DNA of 64,000 bases from Prevotella koreensis (GTDB lineage Bacteria > Bacteroidota > Bacteroidia > Bacteroidales > Bacteroidaceae): assembly GCF_003977605.1 (NCBI RefSeq), contig NZ_RYYU01000001.1:189175-253174 (forward strand), in the 5' to 3' direction. Shown here one piece after another: positions 55,257 to 63,017 of this stretch. The notes under the pieces are model-generated. The model made no database searches and had not been told where the DNA came from. It saw only the letters and a list, made by a program, of their open reading frames with translations. Within the stretch, counting starts at the first letter, position 1. Each line of letters begins with the position of its first letter. Both the position numbers and the translations under genes were made by a program.

Positions 55257-55892
55257 TTAGAACTTTTTTCCGGAGACAATGCTCTTCACGGTTTTTGCAA
55301 TTATCTTGCAATCGCCGGTCAGTGAACGTGTTTCAAGATAATGTATATCCATATCAAGACGCTTTATCATCTTCTCGATGGTGTCTGTATATCCGTTGTA
55401 AAGCGTAGCCTCTGACGTTAATCCCGGACGCATCTCATAGATTATGGGGTAACGTTTGTCGTACTCCATTATCTTGTCGATAAAGAATTTTCTTTCCGGG
55501 CGCGGGCCAACAATAGACATGTCGCCACGCAAAACGTTCCACAACTGTGGCAGTTCGTCAAGATGGTGCGAACGTAGGAAACGTTCGAGGTCTGTCGATG
55601 CCACGCCTTCTGCGTGTGGAACGAGTTGAGGCCCGTCTTTCTCGCTATCCTTACTCATTGTGCGAAATTTGTATATCGTGAACGGCTCGCCACCCTTTCC
55701 GATTCGTTCTTGACAAAATATTGCAGGGCCGTTGTGCTGCATCCATAGCAACACCGCGAATACAAGCATTAAAGGCCATAGCAATATCAATGCCATTGCA
55801 GCCCCCGCAATATCGAAAAACCTTTTAACGGCTCTCTGTGCGGTATTCATCGCGTCGTGGCTGCTTTGCAAACAGGTATTGTATTGTTCCAT
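55257..55892 (-). CDS. Initiating sugar transferase (undecaprenyl-phosphate sugar-1-P transferase)
   Basis: The 211-residue protein has one hydrophobic N-terminal segment (AGAAMALILLWPLMLVFAVL) and the conserved core: FCQERIGKGGEPFTIYKFRT near residues 59-78, [20 protein letters not shown] near 108-127, VGPRPE, and RPGLTSEAT near 160. It would start the repeat unit on undecaprenyl phosphate. It is the first gene of the second polysaccharide operon and lies 61 bases before the export gene. It is a different enzyme from the one at 23798. Confidence 0.92.
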   Translation of the reverse strand: MEQYNTCLQSSHDAMNTAQRAVKRFFDIAGAAMALILLWPLMLVFAVLLWMQHNGPAIFCQERIGKGGEPFTIYKFRTMSKDSEKDGPQLVPHAEGVASTDLERFLRSHHLDELPQLWNVLRGDMSIVGPRPERKFFIDKIMEYDKRYPIIYEMRPGLTSEATLYNGYTDTIEKMIKRLDMDIHYLETRSLTGDCKIIAKTVKSIVSGKKF

Positions 55893-55960
55893 CTGGCTCT
55901 ATGCCCTATATTTTATATATTAATATATATATTAATAACACGTTTCTTTCTGAAATGTTG

Positions 55961-55968
55961 CAAAGTTA
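55961..55968 (-). promoter_or_regulatory. -7 box of the second polysaccharide operon
   Basis: Minus-strand TAACTTTG, 69 bases before the sugar transferase start; -33 not clear. It faces away from the tmRNA promoter about 100 bases off. Confidence 0.55.
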
Positions 55969-56039
55969 CATATATTTTTTTTCTTACTCTGTAACACAGT
56001 CAATAAAACTGCAAAATAATCACTTTTTGGACAGAAAAT

Positions 56040-56070
56040 TTGTTGATTCGGATATAAATTGCTAACTTTG
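56040..56070 (+). promoter_or_regulatory. Promoter of ssrA
   Basis: TTG (56040-56042), 20 bases, TAACTTTG (56063-56070), followed after 26 bases by the 5' end of tmRNA. Confidence 0.8.
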
Positions 56071-56096
56071 CAACCTATATGTACTTAATATATACC

Positions 56097-56493
56097 GGGG
56101 TTGACTGGATTTGACAGCAGGCCGGAGTGGTACGTAAGCACGCGGAGCGTTGGCCGGTGGCTCCTAAATCCCAATGGTCAGCAAATTTATCTGGCAACAA
56201 CAACTATGCTCTCGCTGCCTAAACGAAGTACAGTAGTTTACTGGCTTTATTCCGCTACAAGGTAGTGGAACGAGACATCGCTCAAAAGCCGTCGTCCCGA
56301 GGCTCTTTGATATAGCGGTGCAGCAAAATCGGGAATAGCCTTGCAATGCCTCGATTGCAGAGTGAAATTTAGAGGATAAGGTAATGGTTGGTGGTTCGGG
56401 TCTTGCCATTGCTCGAAAATTAAGGCCGGAATAAGCGTGTAGAAAGCGTATGGTTTCCCTGTTTGGACGCGGGTTCGACTCCCGCCAGCTCCA
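56097..56493 (+). ncRNA. ssrA: Transfer-messenger RNA
   Basis: The 5' end GGGGTTGACTGGATTTGACA and the 3' end GGGTTCGACTCCCGCC-AGCTCCA form the tRNA-like part: the acceptor stem pairs GGGGTTG (56097-56103) with CAGCTCC (56486-56492), and A56493 is the discriminator, with CCA added after transcription. The tag frame ends at TAA 56220-56222 and reads ...GNNNYALAA, close to other Bacteroidota tags. The RNA frees stalled ribosomes and tags their peptides for degradation. Length is 397 bases. Confidence 0.95.
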
Positions 56494-56543
56494 CTTAATG
56501 TGCTACGAATAAGAGGCACTTAGAGAAAATAAAATTACTAACT

Positions 56544-56577
56544 GCTGTAACTTTGGATGGTTACGGCATTTTTTATT
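56544..56577 (+). terminator. Terminator after ssrA
   Basis: GCTGTAAC (56544-56551) pairs with GTTACGGC (56560-56567), followed by ATTTTTTATTTT. Confidence 0.75.
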
Positions 56578-56587
56578 TTCCCAATCA

Positions 56588-56674
56588 AGTGCTCTTGAGT
56601 TGCTCAAACAGATACAAATGGTTCGTCGCAAGGATGGTAAAGACTTTGATGCACAATTAATTACTACGATATAA
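56588..56674 (+). pseudogene. Remnant of a coding sequence downstream of ssrA
   Basis: A plus-strand frame reads SALELLKQIQMVRRKDGKDF then DAQLITTI and a stop at 56672-56674, with charged, helix-forming content unlike random intergenic DNA. It has no start codon and no room upstream for a full gene, and is followed by its own terminator. It looks like the 3' end of a gene whose front has been lost. The family is not recognised. Confidence 0.35.
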
Positions 56675-56680
56675 TACGAA

Positions 56681-56723
56681 TACTGCCAATGGTATTAATG
56701 TTACCATTAGCAGTATTTTTTGT
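56681..56723 (+). terminator. Second terminator downstream of ssrA
   Basis: ATACTGC-C-AATGGT (56681-56694) pairs with ACCATT-A-GCAGTAT (56704-56717), followed by TTTTT. It would have served the remnant coding sequence before it. Confidence 0.8.
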
Positions 56724-56786
56724 TGTCTTGTTTGTTATTTCTTTTAATAGATATACTGATAGATGTACTTGCTCAATATTTCATTT

Positions 56787-57584
56787 TTACTGCATATTAT
56801 AAGTATGCACGCTTACGCCTTGTGCAGATGGCAGATAGTTTATGCCCCACCAACACATTTGCAGTAGGGCAAAGTTGATGATAAGTATCCACATCGCCAC
56901 CTCTAAATTACAATTTTTACGCAAACGACAATGAATATAAGTAAGATAAGCCAACCAAGTGGCTGCTGCCCAAGTTTCCTTAGGATCCCATGCCCAGTAA
57001 TGTCCCCATGCTTCTTTTGCCCAAAGAGCACCAGTGAGCATACCCAGGGATAGGAAAGCCCAACCGATATAGACGAGGTTGTCTGTTATGTCGAGCTCCT
57101 TGTGGGTTGCTGCCTTGCTTTTTTTAAAGAATAACAGATATACAGCCATTACAAAAGCACCGCCTAAAAGTGCGTAAGCAAACATATAGATGATTACGTG
57201 TGGTGCAAACCAAGGGCTTTGCAATGCAGGCATAAGGGTCTTGCTATGAATTTCCGGTTTCAGAAGATTGAAGCAGATGAAAACCAAAGAAAGCACTGTG
57301 GAGAATGACAATAGCCACTTATAATCCCAGCGACTGTAAACAATGATGCCTGCTAATGGCAGGAAGAAAGAATACCATAAACGCGTTTCTCCCATAGTAC
57401 GCATTGGAGGACGGTCAAGAGCAATCCACATAATGAGGATATAACTGAAAAATACTGCCAGTCCGAGTATCGTAGCACTATAAGCCAATACCTTCTTGTC
57501 TTTCCATGCAGCATAAGCACCTGTTGCCCAAAGCAACACTGCTGCCACAGCAAAATATATAAAGTAATTCCAAAATGCTATCAT
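56787..57584 (-). CDS. ccsA: Cytochrome c biogenesis protein CcsA/ResC
   Basis: The 265-residue membrane protein has about eight helices and the heme-handling motif WGHYWAWDPKETWA near residues 189-202, the WWD-type signature of the system II heme lyase. With ResB it moves heme across the inner membrane and attaches it to CxxCH motifs of apocytochromes. It overlaps the resB gene by 4 bases and is the last gene of the nrf operon. Confidence 0.92.
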   Translation of the reverse strand: MIAFWNYFIYFAVAAVLLWATGAYAAWKDKKVLAYSATILGLAVFFSYILIMWIALDRPPMRTMGETRLWYSFFLPLAGIIVYSRWDYKWLLSFSTVLSLVFICFNLLKPEIHSKTLMPALQSPWFAPHVIIYMFAYALLGGAFVMAVYLLFFKKSKAATHKELDITDNLVYIGWAFLSLGMLTGALWAKEAWGHYWAWDPKETWAAATWLAYLTYIHCRLRKNCNLEVAMWILIINFALLQMCWWGINYLPSAQGVSVHTYNMQ

Positions 57585-58891
57585 TTCTTATCCTCCTCCT
57601 TCTTCTTGTATTTATTACGCCCCGCTGTGATAAACATTAGAACCGCACCTATAATCAACAAGTAGAGACCCACATAAGTGGCAGGCAACCAAGGGTCGGA
57701 TACGAGTTCATACACGCTTAGTGAACTCCATTTTCCTTGTTCCTTGTTGAAATCAAGTTGATAAATCTTCCATGAGCCAATTGAGAATGGCTTGTTCACC
57801 TCAATATGCGCCTGTATTGCATTACCTTCTTTGGTATAGATGTTTACGTCTGACGCATAGCGCAATGGTTCGCGAGGCGACATCGCTATTTCTGTATTAT
57901 CATCAAGTTTTAAACTCGACATTGGGAACATATAACTTCCCGTGCTTACCCAACCTTTCTTTACTACACTTCCTTTCTGTGCCTTGATAAGAATGGCCGT
58001 GGCAGCACCTTTCTCCTTGTATTCAACAAATCCACCGGCATTGATACGCATTCCTAAATCGTCCATTCTCATCATCTGCATCATCTGTGAAGGCATTCCT
58101 TTCATCATCTTGAGCATATTTGCAGGCATCGCGTCCTCAATGTATTTCTCCACTGTGATTTTCCAGCCTATCAACTCGTCGGAAGTGAAATCTTGCTCAA
58201 TAATGATATTCTGCGGTTTGTCTTTGGGCAGTACTTTACCGGTTTTGCTATCAAATATTGCTAACTTTGGAGGATATTCGTCAATAGTGAATTTCTGTAA
58301 TTCAATGGCAAGTGGCAGTTCGTGTATCTCTTGAACATCATCTATTCCGCGCCATTCGGGTTTACCCTCTTCGCAGTACATCTTGAGACGCTGCATATCG
58401 GCAGAACCTAATGTGGCGCAAGTTACGAAGATAAAAAGTCCTAAGTGGCTGATGAGCGAAGGAATAAATCGCTTCCGGAAGTGCATAAGTTGGTGAATAC
58501 CCACCTCTGCCACAATCACGATGTTCCAAAGATAGATAATAACGAAGGGCCAGAAACTGAGCATGCGGGTAAGTCCAATAGGGTCAACAGCAGGTCGTCC
58601 CTCAGGAACTTGGCGACTCAAGCCCATAATAATGGTAAGTACAGATGCGGCAGCAAGTGTCGGCACTGCCGCCTCGACCTGAGTCATGAATCGGAAAAGA
58701 TATACTTTAGAGCGAAGGGCGTAGAACAGACCTAACGCCACTATGAGTATTGCCAGAACAATAATATTGGCCGGCCACATTAAAAAGAACCATTCCACAG
58801 GGCCTATAGAAACTTGTAATAGGGCTCCTGTAATCAGAAGCCCTACACTTATAGCAATTCCCTCGCTGTATTTCCAAGGTTTATTCCACAT
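57581..58891 (-). CDS. resB: Cytochrome c biogenesis protein ResB
   Basis: The 436-residue protein has three membrane helices near the start, a large periplasmic domain (about residues 150-395) and a last helix near 405-425, as in ResB/Ccs1. FLFRFMTQVEAAVPTLAAAS-like and WKIYQLDFNKEQGKW near 372-386 are family features. It is the partner of CcsA in system II cytochrome c maturation. It starts 48 bases after nrfA, so its product would mature the multiheme cytochromes made from the same transcript. Confidence 0.88.
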   Translation of the reverse strand: MWNKPWKYSEGIAISVGLLITGALLQVSIGPVEWFFLMWPANIIVLAILIVALGLFYALRSKVYLFRFMTQVEAAVPTLAAASVLTIIMGLSRQVPEGRPAVDPIGLTRMLSFWPFVIIYLWNIVIVAEVGIHQLMHFRKRFIPSLISHLGLFIFVTCATLGSADMQRLKMYCEEGKPEWRGIDDVQEIHELPLAIELQKFTIDEYPPKLAIFDSKTGKVLPKDKPQNIIIEQDFTSDELIGWKITVEKYIEDAMPANMLKMMKGMPSQMMQMMRMDDLGMRINAGGFVEYKEKGAATAILIKAQKGSVVKKGWVSTGSYMFPMSSLKLDDNTEIAMSPREPLRYASDVNIYTKEGNAIQAHIEVNKPFSIGSWKIYQLDFNKEQGKWSSLSVYELVSDPWLPATYVGLYLLIIGAVLMFITAGRNKYKKKEEDKK

Positions 58892-58939
58892 ATTTTTAAT
58901 ATGTCTATGTTCAATGTTTAGACGTTTATGTTCTAAGCA

Positions 58940-60436
58940 TTACAATTCTTTTGTAATGAATCTGCCATTCTTCTTGGCTGTCTTCACCCACTGAGGAACT
59001 ACATTGTCAATAAAGTCCTTCTTCTGAGCGTTGAGTTTCTTCATATCAAGACCAATGTAACTTTGTGCTTTTTCCTTGGTAGAGATATCAGGCATTGGCA
59101 CTTCATTGCTGTAGCCATGGCGAGCCAGTACGCGAGCAATATCAATACGTGCAGTCTGTGCGTAGTTGAGAGCCACACCAAGCAGACGAGTAACTTCCTG
59201 TGGTGCGTGGAAACTTGCACCATGACTTGCTACTGCATAGTCCCAACGCCATTGCCCCTTTCGCAGTGCTGCCAATATTGGTTCCATTTCCTTTTCTGTA
59301 GCACCTTTCTCCCAAGCAAACTTAGCCTCGATATGTGCACGAGCCAACTCTTTCTCTACGCGGTTGCGAATATCAAAGACTTTCTCCTGACGCTCATACA
59401 CGTTCTGGCGGAGTGTCTCCTCGCTTTGACGGTGGCAAGTCTGACAAGTACGATTGATATTTGCCAATGGTGATGTAATGTGGTGACTGGTGTACTTTAT
59501 ACCACCTTCTTGAATATAAGGCATATGACAATCAGCACAACTCAATCCGCGCTGAGCGTGAATGCCCTGCTTGAAGAGCTCGTATCCAGGGTGTTGGGCC
59601 TTTAAGATCTTTGTTTTAGAAAGCGGGTGTATGTAGTCGTAGAAGCCGATAGAGTCGTAATATTCTTCAGCTGCCTCGCAAGTGAGTCCCTTATCTTGTG
59701 GGAACTTAAGATACTGACCGTTGTCCTTTTCAAAGTAATACTCGGTATGGCATTGTGCACAAACCAATGAACGCATCTCTTGATGACTTGCCTTCTTCAC
59801 GTCCTTACCGGCGCGTTGCCAAGCCTCATAAAGAGCAGGACGAGCAGGTCTCAAATCCATATTGCGAGCATCATGACAATCAGAGCAACCTACGCTGTTC
59901 ATTACTTGGTCGCCCCACTGGCTCCACTTGGCTGCATAGAAAGCATTCTTACCCTTTTCACGCATCAAGCGAGGAACATCAGGACCTTTACAAGTCCAAC
60001 AAGTACCTGACTGCATATCTTCCATGCCATCTACTCCTGGCGAACCGGTACGCAGAATCTTACGCAAATCCTCGACTGCATGACGGTGACCACGCGGAGT
60101 GTTGTACTCACGAGAGAAAGCATAACCGGCCCACAAGATAACCATTTCCGGGCGTTGTGCCAATACATCAACCTCTTGCGAGGAGTTGTACTTGCTCACA
60201 AAAGAAGTGTCCTCGGTCATTGCCCAAGTTTGATATTCCTTGGGGAAATCCTCAGCAAACTTCTCATTCTGACTCACGATGGAGTCGGTCATCACTGTTC
60301 GGCGATTGTTGAACACTGAGGTAACTTCTGCGCGACGCTCTAACAGAGAATAGCAAACCATACCCAGAACGAAGATAATAACCATTGCTCCGCCGAAGAG
60401 CAACCATCCTTGCCATTTCTTTAACTGTTTAGCCAT
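58940..60436 (-). CDS. nrfA: Ammonia-forming cytochrome c nitrite reductase, catalytic subunit
   Basis: The 498-residue periplasmic pentaheme enzyme reduces nitrite to ammonium with six electrons. An uncleaved or cleaved N-terminal helix lies near residues 10-30. The active-site heme motif is CWTCK near residues 146-150, with Lys in place of His as in NrfA; the other four are CSDCH, CAQCH, CADCH and CQTCH. DMKKLNAQKKDFIDNVVPQW near the C-terminus is typical. It starts 12 bases after nrfH. This gives the cell anaerobic respiration with nitrite, or a means to remove it. Confidence 0.96.
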   Translation of the reverse strand: MAKQLKKWQGWLLFGGAMVIIFVLGMVCYSLLERRAEVTSVFNNRRTVMTDSIVSQNEKFAEDFPKEYQTWAMTEDTSFVSKYNSSQEVDVLAQRPEMVILWAGYAFSREYNTPRGHRHAVEDLRKILRTGSPGVDGMEDMQSGTCWTCKGPDVPRLMREKGKNAFYAAKWSQWGDQVMNSVGCSDCHDARNMDLRPARPALYEAWQRAGKDVKKASHQEMRSLVCAQCHTEYYFEKDNGQYLKFPQDKGLTCEAAEEYYDSIGFYDYIHPLSKTKILKAQHPGYELFKQGIHAQRGLSCADCHMPYIQEGGIKYTSHHITSPLANINRTCQTCHRQSEETLRQNVYERQEKVFDIRNRVEKELARAHIEAKFAWEKGATEKEMEPILAALRKGQWRWDYAVASHGASFHAPQEVTRLLGVALNYAQTARIDIARVLARHGYSNEVPMPDISTKEKAQSYIGLDMKKLNAQKKDFIDNVVPQWVKTAKKNGRFITKEL

Positions 60437-60448
60437 ATTGTTAGATTT

Positions 60449-61054
60449 TTATTTTTTTTCGAGTAAATTCTGTAACCATTCCGGTACGGGAGATGGAGGT
60501 ATAGGCACTTGCGTTTCAGCATTTGGTGTTTTGCAGAGCGAATTCATGCCACCATGAGCAACTTCACGGTGACAATCCCAGCAAGCCATACCCTCGCCGC
60601 GTTTTGCTTGCATATAGTCAATCTTGCCTGTTTTTACGAACTCTGTATTGAGTTCTGTGTGGCAACGAATACAGTTGTCCATTATCACTTCTGAAGATGC
60701 TTCTTCAGCCATAATGGCTTGACGTTCCGAACGTGTCACAAAGTAAGCCACATGCTTCATACCATCCATACCCTTAAAAAAGTATTTGGCCGCTATGCTT
60801 GAGTGTGGCACATGGCAATCGTTACATGTCGCATCTCTTCCGTGGCTTGAGTGCGACCATGTAGCATAATAAGGAGCCATGATGTGGCAGTTTACACAAG
60901 CAGCGGGATCATCGCCCACAATATAAGTGTGCATACGCAAAAGATAGAAGAACAATCCTCCTAATCCCACAATGACACCCGATATAACGAGCGATGTCAC
61001 CTTTTGGCGATAACTCAGGTCGGGAAACCATGATTTAAGTTTTCGCATATTCAT
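60449..61054 (-). CDS. nrfH: Cytochrome c nitrite reductase, small membrane subunit
   Basis: From the ATG at 61054 the protein has 201 residues (the ATG at 61048 is a close alternative; the frame extends to 61132 but passes the promoter). A membrane anchor (VTSLVISGVIVGLGGLFFYL) is followed by four heme motifs: CVNCH, CNDCH, CIRCH and CWDCH. NrfH takes electrons from menaquinol and passes them to NrfA. It is the first gene of the operon nrfH-nrfA-resB-ccsA. Confidence 0.93.
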   Translation of the reverse strand: MNMRKLKSWFPDLSYRQKVTSLVISGVIVGLGGLFFYLLRMHTYIVGDDPAACVNCHIMAPYYATWSHSSHGRDATCNDCHVPHSSIAAKYFFKGMDGMKHVAYFVTRSERQAIMAEEASSEVIMDNCIRCHTELNTEFVKTGKIDYMQAKRGEGMACWDCHREVAHGGMNSLCKTPNAETQVPIPPSPVPEWLQNLLEKK

Positions 61055-61101
61055 TGTGATATGTTTTTTTATTGTAATTTCAATTGTTAACCTCTTGAGG
61101 C

Positions 61102-61132
61102 CAAAGTTAGTTATTTTTCTGCAAATTATCAA
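61102..61132 (-). promoter_or_regulatory. Promoter of the nrf operon
   Basis: On the minus strand TTG (61130-61132), 20 bases, TAACTTTG (61102-61109). It lies within the extended nrfH frame, which supports the start at 61054. No clear FNR-type palindrome is seen. Confidence 0.7.
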
Positions 61133-61502
61133 AATTTTATCCTCATTTATTAGTATTGTAATTTATAATAAATGTTTAAAAGGTTAATGTGTTTTAAATG
61201 GGTGTAAATTTGGGCACAAATGTTACCTGTTTGTCAATATTGTCCCAGATGTTTTTTTAGTGAAATGAGTTGTTTTCATTAAGGCAAATTATACTTAATT
61301 TATTGTTTGCTCAGAACCAAAAACTCTTTTATGGCAAAGATTACGTATTTCTTTCAACTAAATCCATGTAAATGCGTCTTAATTACTGCATTCTATGTTT
61401 CCCACCAAATAAAATCTTGTTTTTAACGTTACTTTTAACAGTTGCGTTCCAAGAATTCCGATTATTCTCTATCCATTCATTTTATTCATTTTTTTATTAC
61501 AT
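61133..61502. other. 370-base intergenic region, includes one IS end
   Basis: AT-rich and without a gene. The right end of the IS110 element must fall here, but its edge cannot be read from one copy, because the family lacks clear terminal inverted repeats. Confidence 0.4.
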
Positions 61503-62540
61503 TTATCTGTTGATACATTCGTATTCGGGATTATACTTTTCCTTTGATACGGCTAATGCCGTTATTACGTGTATGAGTTTGTTTTTTACATTATTCAGTG
61601 CTACCCCTTGATGTTTTCCTCTGCTGATGAGATGTTCAAAATATTGCCTGAACTTGGGTTCCCATCTAACAGCAATTCTTGCAGCCTGTGTGAGTAAGGA
61701 TTTGAGCATTTTGTTTGCAATCTTACTTACTCTTGCCACCTTATGTACACTTGTTCCGGACTCTTGTGCAAATGCTGCTACTCCCCAATATGTGGCTATC
61801 TTCTTTGCATTGCCTCCAAAGTCCTTAAAGTTATTTGTGTAAGCGATAAAGGCTGCGGCATTAATCAAAGATATTCCTTTGACAGAAGTAATACTATCGT
61901 GGGTTGTCTTGAGTTCCTCATCCTCTTCGATAAGTTCCTGCATCTTTTCCTCGCATTTTTTAATGATGGCTTTTATCTGTTTAATTATCTTGGTTGAACT
62001 ATCAACAATGAATCTTACATCGCCTAATTCTTTCTTGAAGTCATCCGTGATATTTTTACGAACAGCCATTGCTTTCATTTGAGATACCAAATGCTGGCGG
62101 AACAGAAACAACTCTTTGAGTCGGGAAACATTCTTTGATAAAGGAACGTAACATACTGCCATATCTTGATAACGATAAGCATAGAGGGCTATCTTTAACG
62201 AGTCAGCCTTATCACTCTTACCTCTGCTGATACCCAAAGATCTCTTGATGCGAAGTCCGCTGTCGAGCCATATTGAATAACCTTTGGCGTACAAGAAGTT
62301 GCTTAAAGGCAAAGAGTATTTACCGGTCTTTTCTCCACACAAGAGTAGTTCATCAGCGTTTATCTTCTTTACAGATGACTTTATCCATGTGACAAATGCT
62401 TTAAAACCCTCTTTCTTGTTGGTAAACTTTTCATGGACAGCAGATTGCACTGCTTCTGAAAGTTCTGAGTTGCGACAGTCCAATAAGGTCGCATCGAAAG
62501 TTTCTTTCGAAAAATCAATTCCAATAATAATTTTTTTCAT
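61503..62540 (-). CDS. IS110-family transposase
   Basis: The 345-residue recombinase has the N-terminal RuvC-like DEDD domain: Asp in IIIGIDFSKETFDATLLD near residue 9, Glu in LLCGEKTG near 70, and the Asp pair in SRGKSDKADSLKIALYAYR near 108-126. The C-terminal Tnp20 domain has ITSVKGISLINAAAFIAY near 217-234 and the conserved Ser in AFAQESGTSVHKVARVSK near 260-277. No frameshift or stop, so it looks active. Members are guided by an RNA made from the element. Confidence 0.93.
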   Translation of the reverse strand: MKKIIIGIDFSKETFDATLLDCRNSELSEAVQSAVHEKFTNKKEGFKAFVTWIKSSVKKINADELLLCGEKTGKYSLPLSNFLYAKGYSIWLDSGLRIKRSLGISRGKSDKADSLKIALYAYRYQDMAVCYVPLSKNVSRLKELFLFRQHLVSQMKAMAVRKNITDDFKKELGDVRFIVDSSTKIIKQIKAIIKKCEEKMQELIEEDEELKTTHDSITSVKGISLINAAAFIAYTNNFKDFGGNAKKIATYWGVAAFAQESGTSVHKVARVSKIANKMLKSLLTQAARIAVRWEPKFRQYFEHLISRGKHQGVALNNVKNKLIHVITALAVSKEKYNPEYECINR

Positions 62541-62558
62541 ATCTTTGTAGTTATAAAT

Positions 62559-62722
62559 GGAGAGATTAACCGGAAGCAGCTTGACTCAACAACTCTAAAT
62601 AGTCTCGAAGACTAAGCATTCTATCCGGTCTATGCAGCTTTGACAAGGGGACAAATACAGTCATAGGGCTTTTAAGCCCATTTGGGGTTCTTGTCTTGTT
62701 CCTTGTCAGGTTAATTTTCTCC
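62559..62722 (-). ncRNA. Candidate IS110 bridge RNA
   Basis: The 200 bases between the transposase start and a promoter-like box are structured. A closing stem pairs GGAGA-G-ATTAACC (62559-62571) with GGTTAAT-TT-TCTCC (62709-62722). Inside are hairpins TAGTCT/AGACTA (62600-62614), GCAT/ATGC (62616-62635) and GGGCTT/AAGCCC (62666-62679), plus two similar stretches, GCAGCTTGAC (62577-62586) and GCAGCTTTGAC (62634-62644). In the IS110 group the bridge RNA is encoded upstream of the transposase, which fits. Confidence 0.6.
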
Positions 62723-62731
62723 TTTTTACAA

Positions 62732-62739
62732 CAAAGGTA
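62732..62739 (-). promoter_or_regulatory. -7 box in the IS110 leader
   Basis: Minus-strand TACCTTTG, just upstream of the structured leader; -33 not clear inside the element. It could transcribe the candidate bridge RNA and the transposase. Confidence 0.5.
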
Positions 62740-62867
62740 AGAAAATTAATCCCGGAATAAAAGTTTACTTTTATAAATTGATAAACTTTTTATTCGATGC
62801 AATCTCTTTATTTATTGCAATTCATATTGCAAACTTAGAGATTGGGGATTATATGCTTCGGTAAAAC

Positions 62868-62951
62868 AATTTGGGCGAGATTGGTTTGCAAAATAGGCGA
62901 ATTTGCAGACCAAATTCGCCTATTTTGCAAACTAAATTCGCCCATTTTGCA
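62868..62951. repeat. Array C: 22-bp-period units in both orientations, perfect 18-bp palindrome
   Basis: Direct cores start at 62873 (GGGCGAG) and 62895 (AGGCGAA), 22 bases apart; inverted cores TTCGCC at 62916 and 62938 are also 22 bases apart. GCAAAATAGGCGAATTTG (62888-62905) and CAAATTCGCCTATTTTGC (62911-62928) form a perfect 18-bp stem with a five-base loop. The array lies 67 bases 3' of the alcohol dehydrogenase gene. Confidence 0.85.
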
Positions 62952-63017
62952 TAATCGTTGATAGTAAGCACTTGGTGCAAACATAATCGCTGATATAGGT
63001 TTATGTATTAAAAGAAC

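Larger units (their letters stand above)
61503..62740 (-). mobile_element. IS110-family insertion sequence (ends approximate)
   Basis: It holds one full-length transposase and a structured leader. The stated limits are the transposase stop and the promoter-like box in the leader; the true ends lie somewhat outside on both sides. A 12-bp inverted repeat (62756-62767 with 62782-62794) just beyond the leader may mark flanking DNA. Confidence 0.75.
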
